From Mikania micrantha (Eukaryota > Streptophyta > Magnoliopsida > Asterales > Asteraceae), in assembly GCA_009363875.1 (NCBI GenBank), contig CM018697.1, forward strand, positions 51,973,484-52,037,483: DNA of 64,000 nucleotides. Reading direction: 5' to 3'. The notes below the pieces were generated by a model, which had not been told where the DNA came from, did no database searches, and saw nothing but the letters and a program-made list of their open reading frames with translations. Below are positions 19,599-28,483 of this stretch, one piece after another (within the stretch, counting starts at the first letter, position 1; each line of letters opens with the position of its first letter). Both the position numbers and the translations under genes were made by a program.

Positions 19599-20205
19599 GT
19601 TGGTTTTTCATCAAATAAATTTTAATTTCTTTTCAAAAACCCAAAAATATTTTCAATTTTTCTTTTCAAATAAATTTTTTTTACCTTGAAACTTTTTGAT
19701 ATTTTCAGTAAATACTGATACATATCAAAAGTACTGATTCAAGGAAAAATATGACCTTTTCTAATACTCTAAGTTACAAGTACTGATGAGTATTGATTCA
19801 CTAAGTACTGAAGGTCAAACATTGTTTACAAGTTCTGATGAACAAATTGTTTACAAGTTCTGATGAACAAATTGTTTACAAGTTCTGATGAACACATTGT
19901 TCACAAGTTCTGATGAACAAAATTTCCACAAAGTTCTGATGAACAAATTGTTTACAAGTTCTGATGAACACATTGTTCACAAGTTCTGATGAACAAAATT
20001 TCCACAAAGTCTGATGAACAACTGATGAAAACAACTGTTGAACAAAACTGTCGACAACACCTGATGAGTAATTTTACTCTTCAGTTGTTTTAACTTCAGT
20101 TGTTTTCTCTATTTAACTCAACCTTCTTCAGTTGTTTCATTATCACTTTCTCAGAACTTTCCATCTTTTTCAAAAACCTATTTTCCCTCTCCAGTCTTTG
20201 CATCC
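19599..20205 (+). repeat. Copia pol-to-aORF spacer with 25-bp tandem repeat
   Basis: At 19821-20025 there are eight units of ATTGTTTACAAGTTCTGATG plus AACAA, about 25 bp each. Units 3-5 are repeated as units 6-8, a higher-order period of about 76 bp. The CTGATGA motif is the complement of the TCATCAG motif in the LTR. The rest is T-rich leader sequence running to the AUG at 20206. This stretch has no coding capacity. Confidence 0.85.
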
Positions 20206-22590
20206 ATGGCGTCCGTAACCTTGAAACCGCGTCATAACTCCATTGCTTATCTGACCAAATCCTCCTTCTGGTCAAAGTTTGATGAAGCTGTGGATTTGAT
20301 GAATGCTTCTCAATTCAAAACTGCTTTTCTCATCAATCCAACACTATATGTCGACTCTATTCATCAATTCTGGATGAATGTGGAACTGATCAATGTTGGC
20401 ACAGGAGTAATCTCTCTTCGATCCACTGTCAATGGTCATAACGTGCACATAAGCCCAGCTGAACTGAGGGACGTTCTTCAGCTCGATGATGCTAATCTGG
20501 TCACCCAATTCCCAAAGAACCAACTTGACCTCTGTTTCACAAGTCATGAATACCAAGGTGACCTAAGTGATTCCACTCTGTACAAGAAGAACTTCAATGA
20601 CCCAGAGCGCCTGATATTTCATATGATCAACATATGCTTGGCTCCAAAGTCTTCTTCATGGGACCAAATGTCTTCCAGATGGCAACAGGTATTGTATTCA
20701 ATCCTTGAATCTCAAAAACTAAATTTTTCTCAAATCCTGTTTTCTGAATTAACTGAACATGCTGCTAAGCCTGTTTCTTCTAGATGGCTACTCTATCCAC
20801 GTTTTATCATGGCCATCATAGAGAAACAGCTTCAGCAAAATGGCCTTGTTGGTCAGGGGATCTCTGCTCCAGCAGTTTTGTTGGAAGTATATTCCCGACA
20901 CAACTCTAACCCTACTCTCAAAGAGGCTGCCCGAAAGCTAAAACCCAAGCAGAGGGAACCCACAGCTTCCACCACAAAATCCAAATCCAAAGTCCCCACT
21001 AAACCAAAATCCAAACAAACCAAAAAGGCTGCTCAGGGAAATGAGTCCCCTGAGCCTGCCCATGCCTCACCAAGGCATGACATGGCCACTGGGAGTAGTC
21101 AACCAGTGGTCCATCAGACTCCACCGGCTCAAACCGCCCAGGATTCCTCTCAACAGGAACCTGGTGCAACCTTTGAAGGGGCAGACACATTTCTAGAACC
21201 TCTTTCAGTTGAAAAGGTTTCTATTGAACAGCACCAATCTCCCCGGGTGCACTCTCTTTCAAAGCCAATTCCTATGGAAACCACCCCTGATAGTCCCACT
21301 TTTGTTATTGAAAACATCCTGGATCAGTTGAACACTCCTATCCCCTCCCAGACACCTATCACTACTGGGATAAGCTCCAACATTGAGGGGGAGGATAAAA
21401 GTGTCTCTGATAGCCCACAGGATTATGACTACCACATCAGATCTCCTAGTGTGGAAAGAGAGATTCTGATATCTGACAAGGCTGCTACTTCATCACCTCC
21501 ATCATTTGGAGTGATTGATAGTGGTACCATTGCTAAGACCTTGTCAGAGGCAACAACTGATGAAGGGGTTACCCCTGAGGTTGGAAGTCCCCAGAACCAA
21601 GAAAAAGGGGCACCTGATCATGTGGAGCCACACTCAACTCAGGTAGATCCTGATAATCTCAGGAGGTCAGATGATTTAGCTAAGGCTACTGATGACCAAA
21701 GAACACTTGCTGAGGTTCTGAAACAGAATCAAATCCTTGAGGCTGAGGTATGTAGACTCAATGAGCTACTCACCAAAATGTCCAAGGACAAAAGACCATC
21801 TTCCCCAATTACCCCACAGATGGCACCTTCTCATCCTGAAGGTCACCCAAACACTTCCACCACTACTTCACAATTTCAAATGCCACCAGCCTTTTCTTCA
21901 GGCACTAATCCTTTGGGTTCTAGCCCCTCAGAGGCATTAGCTGCTGCCCTTCTAACTGTCATCCCTCTCATCACTCCTTTACTGAAAACCATCATTGTCC
22001 AAGCCCTTGATGAGAGGCTACCCTCCAAATCTCAAATTCAGCAGATGGTAGATGATGCTGTGACTGCCAGACTTACAACTCTTCATACTCCTTCTTCCCC
22101 TGCAGCCAAAAAGGGGGAGTTAGGAACAGAGTCAGTCACAACTTCAGCTTCCAAAAGGCAAAGGTCTGACAATGAAGATATTGCTTCTGAAAGGTCTCCT
22201 GCCATTCAAGTGACATACAAGAGACAGAAGAAGAATAAAACTGCTGAGGTTGTCAACAGAGCTGAGGAGGAAGTTGAGCAAGAAAATGTAGAAGGTTTGG
22301 AAAAGGCTGATAAAGAAGTTGAAGTAAGTTTTAAGAAAGTAAGTACTGAACAAGTTACAACCTCTGATGTACAAGAAACTGAACAAGAGGAGATGCAAGA
22401 ACAAGAAGTTCAAACTCAGAGGGTTGAGGTTGAGAAATTATCTGAAAGTGTGGAGGTAAGGGCTCCTCTAAAGAAAAGAAGGAAACTGAGAATTCATGAA
22501 GATGAAGATTCTGATGAGGAAGACAGGATGCCTATCTCTACAGTCATCAAAAAAATGTTCAAAAGCCTGATTCAGCAACAACTGGGTTAA
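20206..22590 (+). CDS. Copia additional ORF after pol (env-position protein of unknown function)
   Basis: The AUG at 20206 is in good context (TCCATGG). Residues 1-230 look globular, with FWSKFDEAVDLMN and ICLAPKSSSWDQ-type motifs that I have seen in extra ORFs of plant copia elements. Then come a long Pro/Ser/Thr/Gln-rich region (about 245-480), a short coiled coil (about 505-530), a hydrophobic stretch at 577-601 (ALAAALLTVIPLITPLL onward), a Glu/Lys-rich coiled region, and a basic cluster KKRRK at 756-760 followed by an acidic run. The place after pol matches the env-like gene of Sireviruses. The hydrophobic segment might be a membrane span, but it contains prolines. No signal peptide is seen, and the basic cluster suggests nuclear entry instead. 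The frame stops just after an A7 run (22549-22555), and the reading continues in the -1 frame. Confidence 0.8.
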   Translation: MASVTLKPRHNSIAYLTKSSFWSKFDEAVDLMNASQFKTAFLINPTLYVDSIHQFWMNVELINVGTGVISLRSTVNGHNVHISPAELRDVLQLDDANLVTQFPKNQLDLCFTSHEYQGDLSDSTLYKKNFNDPERLIFHMINICLAPKSSSWDQMSSRWQQVLYSILESQKLNFSQILFSELTEHAAKPVSSRWLLYPRFIMAIIEKQLQQNGLVGQGISAPAVLLEVYSRHNSNPTLKEAARKLKPKQREPTASTTKSKSKVPTKPKSKQTKKAAQGNESPEPAHASPRHDMATGSSQPVVHQTPPAQTAQDSSQQEPGATFEGADTFLEPLSVEKVSIEQHQSPRVHSLSKPIPMETTPDSPTFVIENILDQLNTPIPSQTPITTGISSNIEGEDKSVSDSPQDYDYHIRSPSVEREILISDKAATSSPPSFGVIDSGTIAKTLSEATTDEGVTPEVGSPQNQEKGAPDHVEPHSTQVDPDNLRRSDDLAKATDDQRTLAEVLKQNQILEAEVCRLNELLTKMSKDKRPSSPITPQMAPSHPEGHPNTSTTTSQFQMPPAFSSGTNPLGSSPSEALAAALLTVIPLITPLLKTIIVQALDERLPSKSQIQQMVDDAVTARLTTLHTPSSPAAKKGELGTESVTTSASKRQRSDNEDIASERSPAIQVTYKRQKKNKTAEVVNRAEEEVEQENVEGLEKADKEVEVSFKKVSTEQVTTSDVQETEQEEMQEQEVQTQRVEVEKLSESVEVRAPLKKRRKLRIHEDEDSDEEDRMPISTVIKKMFKSLIQQQLG

Positions 22591-23336
22591 GTCTGGCCAT
22601 TCAAAAGAAGAAAGTATCTTTACCTGCCAAATATGTGCCTGAGAAGCCACTGGTGTTGGGACAACATCCAAAGCTCACACCAGAATCTCAAATGTTGGCA
22701 GTAAAAGTGAAGCTTGAAGAAGAAGAGAACCAGAAACAGCATGATGAGCAAATCCTAAAGATGGTTGATAAGGATTATCCTCAGACATCAACCATTATTG
22801 CAATGAAGAAAGAAGCTCAAAGGTTGTATGCTCTGAGGTTCACCTACCAGTATAGGAAGGAACAAATTAGAATGTGGCCTGATCCAAGAATCATTCATAG
22901 GATCAACAAGAGAGAGGCTCCAGCATCTTATGCCACAAGAATCAGAAGGGTCTTAAGTGCTGACATTATGCTAGGGTCAGTACTTGATCCTTGGGAGATA
23001 ATCAATGACTTCAAGAGTGTGTACAACTCTGGCTCAAAAGCTCCAAAATTTATAGAAAACAAAATGATCAAGAAAGGCTTGGTATATAGGAAACTTGAAA
23101 ATGTTCAACAAAATGAGCTTTCTCTGTTTTTGGAAGGGAAGCATCCTGATGAGTTTGTATACAGAGAGATTACTAGAGTTGAGCTGAATGATGGGACAAC
23201 GGCCAGGTACTTGTCTGAGTACTATGGACCTGAGTCTTTCTTTGAAGGTGAACCTGAGAGGCTGACTCCAGAAGAGAAGGTAATACTGCTTGAGGCATAT
23301 GTCAGGGAGTCCTTCAGGTTAGTATATAATCAATAG
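22551..23336 (+). CDS. Copia additional ORF, C-terminal part (second frame)
   Basis: The frame is open from the A7 run to TAG at 23334-23336. It has no AUG near its start and joins smoothly in sense to the preceding ORF (Lys-rich, then PAKYVPEKPLVLGQHP). It is rich in charged residues and has a compact, protein-like middle (RIHRINKREAPASYATRIRR). I know no function. It was most likely one protein with the ORF at 20206, now split by a one-base shift. It ends about 215 bp before the polypurine tract. Confidence 0.7.
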   Translation, partial: KNVQKPDSATTGLSLAIQKKKVSLPAKYVPEKPLVLGQHPKLTPESQMLAVKVKLEEEENQKQHDEQILKMVDKDYPQTSTIIAMKKEAQRLYALRFTYQYRKEQIRMWPDPRIIHRINKREAPASYATRIRRVLSADIMLGSVLDPWEIINDFKSVYNSGSKAPKFIENKMIKKGLVYRKLENVQQNELSLFLEGKHPDEFVYREITRVELNDGTTARYLSEYYGPESFFEGEPERLTPEEKVILLEAYVRESFRLVYNQ

Positions 23337-23552
23337 CTTTAATGAGAGGGGTTAATGCTCATAGTCCATTTCCCCAATGGAGTTCCCTCTCATATTTTGC
23401 TTGTTAGATTTTTTTTTGGAAGCTGTTGATTATCAGGCATACACTTTAACTGGTCATTTTGATACCGATCTCAAAGAAAAAGACTTATCTTTCAGCCTGG
23501 GAGTAAATAAGTGAGACCATCAATAAATTAGAGGTTTTTGGCTGCATTGGTT

Positions 23553-23562
23553 CAGGGGGAGT
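23553..23562 (+). other. Copia polypurine tract
   Basis: CAGGGGGAGT lies directly before the 3' LTR (starts 23564) and is the expected plus-strand primer of reverse transcription. The 23337-23552 stretch before it is untranslated and holds nothing else I can name. Confidence 0.9.
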
Positions 23563-23563
23563 T

Positions 23564-24156
23564 TGTTGGACTAAAAGAACCAATGAGCCTGATCAGAAAA
23601 ATCTCTAAGTCTCACAGCACTTATAACAACTGAAGAAGAACACAACGGCTGACATACAATGTACAGAAGTTACAAGATCTGAAGTGATATACAACAGCTG
23701 AAGTGTAAGTCATCAGATGTTGTAGTGTGTAGTTTAGTCTTCAGTAGTTTTCTTTCAGTTCTTGTAAAAGTCTGATGAGTAGTTTACTCATCAGATGTTT
23801 TAGTTTATTACTTCAGTAGTTTTAATACTTCAGTAGTTGTAAGAGAATGTCTTCAGATGTTGTAGACATTCTCAGTAGTTTAGTTATTTCAGTTGTTTTG
23901 TTTTGTCTGTTAGGTGTCAACATCATGTGACATCATCAGACGTCACTGTCTTTATATAAGGGCAGTTGACAATTTTGTAATGTAACGAAGTTATTGCGAT
24001 TGATTGAATTATTCCTTTTACAGAATTCTCTCTCTATAACAAACTTGTGCTTTACTGTTTGATTGAACTTTGTTCTTGCTATGATTGTGCTAATTCAACT
24101 TTAAATTCCGCTGCTATACTCTATTATTGAATCAATTGAGAACATCTGATCCTACA
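23564..24156 (+). repeat. Copia 3' LTR
   Basis: 593 bp, the same as 12428-13020 except C for T near 24108. The bases immediately outside (24157-24166) repeat a piece of the LTR's own interior, as described in the findings. Confidence 0.93.
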
Positions 24157-25195
24157 ATTTTGTAATGTAAAACCTGCATAAAATTCACCTAGACATGATT
24201 CTAGGTTAAAAATTTACATATAAAAAAAACATATGTTAAATAAAAGCATTTAAGTAAACAATTTAAACAAACAGTTTACGCATGCTTCTCAGCCCCGCGT
24301 TTTAAAACAAAATGTTAGAAAAGGGGCAATGAACTAACCTGTGTTGATGTCTAATGTTCTATCACAGAATGCACACTCTTGCTGTAACTTAGGTTTCTTC
24401 GGTTCCTGAGTTATTTTATAAAAGTTTGAATACGATAAGTATACGTAATAATCGTCGCACCTAAGGTTTGGTCTTGGTGTTTGTAACTAAGTGTCCGACT
24501 TTACTAAGTGATTTTATGATCTAATCTAACTTAGTTACCCTTTTATGACCCAATCCCATAACTAGTTATAGAAACTTACATTTAAATTTTCACAAAATTT
24601 GGGCAGAGTTTCCTTTGTTTTTAGTCCAAATCCAGACAATTATATTGTCTATTTTACAATCAAATCCCAATCATTTATAATAAACAAACTTTTGTAACTA
24701 TATATAAACTTCAAAAGAAAACCATGACGTTTAAATAAACTCCATTTAGTTTATTACTCTTAGAAAATCGTTTCATTTTATTAAAAATTTGATTACTTGA
24801 ATTCCTTGACATTTGACTTGTGCCGGGCCTTAACCAGGCCCATGGGGCCCAATTTAGCCTATTGATGGCGTTTGTTTCCTAAGTGATCGCCCCTTTCAAT
24901 TTCTTTGCATGATTTAATGTGGCCCACCTGGTCATTACTCATGTTGGGCCCCCGTAATTTATGTGATAGTTTTTATGAGATAGAACCCTACTTATTAGCC
25001 CATGTACACACACATTGTATATTTCATGCATGCATGTATAATTAGGGTTTTAGTTTTATGCAAGCCCCTCCACGTATACCTTAAGTGAATCCTCATGTAT
25101 TCATGCATACATAGTTAACCCATGCACAATAGAATGTATAGGTTTTTATGATTTGAAGTTTTAGTAACTCCAAGGGCAGCGAACCTTTTTGAGAA

Positions 25196-25735
25196 ACACC
25201 TAAGGGTTCGGTTGTTTTTAGGTAGGTTCGGCCGAGGTGTAGGAAGGTTCGGTCGTGACGAGGGTAGACGAACCATTAAGGTTCGGCCTATAAGGGTTTG
25301 TCATGCTAGTGTTCAACAGCTCCTACAGGGTTCGTCCATATTGAATGATTCGGCTTCAATCTACCCTAGGTTCATGACCACCTAGGGTTCGGCTTAAGAG
25401 GGTTCGTCAACATGGGTTCGTGACTAAGATGGTTCTCTCAATCACAATGAAGGTTCGGCTAATCTCTCTATGCAGGTTCGTTCAATGGTATCCGAGGGTT
25501 CGTTTGACTCCTAAGAGGTTCAGCAATGCCTATGGGTTCGGCTAGCCAAGGAGGGTACGTCCATGTGTAGTTGAAGCAACAGGTTCGGTGCAGGTTAGAC
25601 ACAGGTTCGCTGCAGGGCGCTTACAGGTTCGTAGCAGGTTCGCGGCTCAGGATATGCTCGACTACAGGTTCCGGCTAGAGATGCTAGGTTCGGCCCTCAC
25701 CTTTATTGACCAAAAAGGTTCGGCCGACTGGAAAT
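25196..25735 (-). repeat. GGTTCG motif cluster in the solo LTR
   Basis: About 18 copies of GGTTCG, mostly AGGTTCG or GGGTTCG followed by GC, GG or GT, are spread over 540 bp. In LTR orientation they read CGAACC, as in the GypC LTR clusters at 35207-35545 and 44066-44405. Spacing is irregular, so this is not a simple tandem repeat. Confidence 0.8.
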
Positions 25736-26809
25736 ACCCCACGAACCTGTGCAAATTTGTGCATCACCAGCTTCATTCTTGCAAGTATCACCTATTACAA
25801 CAACAATCTATCTATTCCTACGTGTATAATTATGTGTTTGTGAGTATTTAGACCGATTAGAAGCATCAAACAAGGAGGGTTTCGTGATTCCCCTACAAAC
25901 CGAATTTAGAGTGAAGATTTACCTCCAAATCTATGGATGAATGCTTGAACTTCTTGTACTTTCGTGATCTACGCGATGCAAGGAACATTTTGACACCAAG
26001 AAGGCTTGAATCCACCAAGAATTGAGCTCCAAATTGTAGAGAGAAGGAGGAGGGTTCTCCTACTAGAGTGAGAGAGGGTGAGTGACGAAATGGGAGAGAG
26101 AAGAAGGGTTGGAGGGTGGTGGTTTGGGTAATTAATGCCACATTAATTGACTTAGAACACCCGGTAGTTCGGTCTCGCTCGGTCTCGCGTAAAATGTCTT
26201 TTTCGTGGTTTCCGTAACGAAACAACACGATTTATAAAATAAGATTTATTAAATTATCTTAGGTTGTGATTCCTAATAAATTAACTAGTATCTTTTATTT
26301 ATTTTACAATTTAAAATATTAATTAACTGTTTAAATTGAATCGTACGGTCGTCGCGCGTATTCGTTCGAATCGTCACCCGTACGAACACGACAATAACCA
26401 TACTTTTGAATCTTTTTTTCTAATTATCGAATATCATTCAGAACGTTAAACTTCCAGATATATTCATACAGATCGTCACCTATACAAATAACCCGTAAAT
26501 TTAGCATTCACATAACAATATCCGTGTGTTTTGTTCTGTAAAGCCTCACATACGTTTATACATAATAAATCCTAACAATTAAACCCATGATGGTTCTGTG
26601 TTGCCAAATAATTATCTGACTCAAGAACCATTGTTCTGAACTTTGTTTCTGTTAAATGTTTATGAACTTGTTGTTTGATAACTCAAAATGATAATGACAA
26701 CTAATATGAATATGAAATGTACTGAAATGTATATAGTTCATACCTGTTTACTGTTCCTGTCACTGTTTAAGATCACTGTTCCGGTGACGGTTCCGGCACT
26801 GATGTTACA

Positions 26810-26814
26810 CGAGG
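26810..26814. other. Target-site duplication CGAGG (right) of the solo LTR
   Basis: Exact copy of 11508-11512, directly after the LTR end TGTTACA. Confidence 0.95.
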
Positions 26815-27180
26815 GAAGTTAAGCTCATGTTTCATTGAGCTATTTAAGATTATAGCTCGAATCGGCGAGATTACTTATCACCTTGAGCTACCAGACAAGT
26901 TGAGTGGAATTCATAACACATTCCACGTCTTTTATCTGAGAAAATGTTTGGCTGACGAATCGGCTTATGTGCCATTAGAAGACTTGAAAAAGTGATGACC
27001 AGTTGAACTATGTGGAGAAGCCAGTAGCTATATTGAACAAAAAGGTCAAACAATTGAGAAACAAATCCTTGAACTAGGTAAAGGTTCAGTGGAAAAATGG
27101 AACAGTTTCTGAGGCCACATGGGGTCAGAAAATGAAATGAAAAAGTATTATCCTTTCCTTTTTGAGTTTTAATCAGTTTC
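26815..27180 (+). pseudogene. GypA pol C-terminus (integrase tail and chromodomain remnant)
   Basis: This is the continuation of the frame split at 11512. It contains the equivalent of YRLRLPDELSGVHDVFHVSNL, here YHLELPDKLSGIHNTFHVFYL and then RKCLADES, which marks the region before the chromodomain of Tekay-like chromoviruses. A stop follows at LKK (about 26990). The chromodomain-equivalent region (about 27000-27170) is readable only with frame changes. The chromodomain directs integration towards methylated-histone chromatin in intact relatives. Confidence 0.8.
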
Positions 27181-27211
27181 GGGGACGAAACCTTTGTAAG
27201 GAGGGGAGATT
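27176..27211 (+). other. GypA hairpin plus polypurine tract
   Basis: GTTTCG-GGGA-CGAAAC (27176-27191) is followed by AAGGAGGGGAGAT (27198-27210), immediately before the 3' LTR. The same arrangement occurs in GypC (42982-43016). Confidence 0.85.
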
Positions 27212-28444
27212 TGTAACAACCAGTTTTAATAATTAAATGTATTTGGAATAATCGTTAATCGAACGATCGTGATTGTTGTAATTTGAAAGTATGTGAGAAA
27301 TCATTAACGTGGGAGAAAACCGGTTTGAAACGGAGTTACCGATTGTCCGGAATCACGAAACGTAGAAAAAGTTAAAAAAAACTGAGAAAATTGGTGCCAG
27401 GCAGTACGCCTCGAACCAGCGGCCCACACTAGGGTGTACACGCGGTGCCAGATAAATATCTGGAATTTTACTTCTCGCGCGCTACGCCTCGGGCCAAGCG
27501 GCCACGCGGGGCGGTACGCCTGGCAGGTTTTAAGTCGGCAATTTGGTCTTAAAGATCAGAATCAAAGGCAGAAGAGTTTTTAAACTCATTCTGTCGAATT
27601 TCCCACAATCACATATCATTCTTGGGGCTGAAAAACTCGGATTTGAAGCCGTTTAAACCTATAGACGTACCAGAGAACGTATCTGCAACATTTGATCATT
27701 GTTTTGCTACAGAACATCCGTTCGATTGGGTAACGATTCGTTTTATCCTACTAGTTTAATATTGTGGGGATTAAATTTAGTTTTGAAAGTAATACTATGA
27801 TTGTGGGTATTGATTATTGCCTAGTTGAGGACTAGGGTTTGTTAAAAACGAAGAACTTGATATGTTGACGGTGAAATCTTCGTTTTGAAGCCGGTATTAT
27901 GTCTGGTTGTTATGAAACCCATATCATGATGTGATAACTAGTAGGATGGATATATTATGATTTGAAATGAGATATGGAGTATAATCCATGGGTTAAATAT
28001 TGTTATGAGATGAATTGATGTTAAAAATTGTTAACAGTTATGATCATCGGTGAATTTTGAATAATAGAAATGATTAAAGATCGTAACTAATATAATGAAC
28101 ATCAATTAATTGGTGAAATGCCTAAGGGAGGCATGAAATGTGATTAATTGTGATAATTGACTAAAACTTGCTAAATTTAGTAAGATATAGTCAATTATGT
28201 GATAAACTGACTTTGAGCTAGTCAAACCAGTCAAGTGCGTTGAACTTGATTGTATGTGCTATATGTATTGAAAGTAGTTGTATATATGTGAATACAACTA
28301 GGTATTGGTGGAGAAAGTCAAAGGACGATTCATAAATGTGGAAAAGAGGTTGTAGGAAGTGAACAACCGTTTGAACCAGGTAAGTTACCCAACTTAATGT
28401 AACATTACATATAAGTAGTAGACAGAGTCTACTTGGTTGTGATA

Positions 28445-28483
<39 letters not shown>

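Larger units (their letters stand above)
12428..24156 (+). mobile_element. Sirevirus-like Ty1/copia element, 11.7 kb, nearly intact
   Basis: 593-bp LTRs (12428-13020, 23564-24156) start TGTTGGAC and end CTACA, and they differ at one position that I can see (T/C near 12972/24108). The order of features is primer site, gag, protease-integrase-RT-RNase H in copia order, a repeat-bearing spacer, a long additional ORF and a polypurine tract. A large gag with two zinc knuckles and a third gene after pol fit the Sirevirus (SIRE1/Maximus) lineage. Reading frames are broken at two A-runs, and one in-frame UGA lies between gag and protease. The expected 5-bp target duplication is absent (ATGAC on the left, ATTTT on the right). 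The near-identity of the LTRs means a very recent insertion. Confidence 0.88.
11513..26809 (-). mobile_element. Solo gypsy LTR (GypC family), about 3.57 kb without the copia insertion
   Basis: On the minus strand it starts TGTAACATCAGTGCCGGAAC and ends with a GC-rich stretch and GGGGTGTGACA, the same termini as the GypC LTR. It has no internal coding region of its own, and a perfect 5-bp target duplication flanks it, so it is a solo LTR left by recombination between two LTRs. The copia element 12428-24156 lies inside it. Compared with the GypC LTR it lacks the roughly 225-bp TATA-bearing module and about 66 bp at the copia insertion point. 24157-26809 contains a cluster of GGTTCG motifs (25196-25735). 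Small open frames such as those at 11315-11602, 12262-12447, 25588 and 25893 are LTR noise. Confidence 0.9.

Noticed and set aside
19821..20025. Regularly spaced repeat resembling a CRISPR-like array
   Set aside because: Units are contiguous 25-mers with no unique spacers, in a plant retrotransposon spacer.
22144..22413. Minus-strand hydrophobic frame (89 codons)
   Set aside because: Shadow of the Glu/Lys-rich coding strand of the additional ORF.
25893..26228. 111-codon minus-strand frame in the solo LTR
   Set aside because: Aligns with the CT-rich and GTGTCAAAACG part of related LTRs, which is not conserved as a frame in GypC or GypD.
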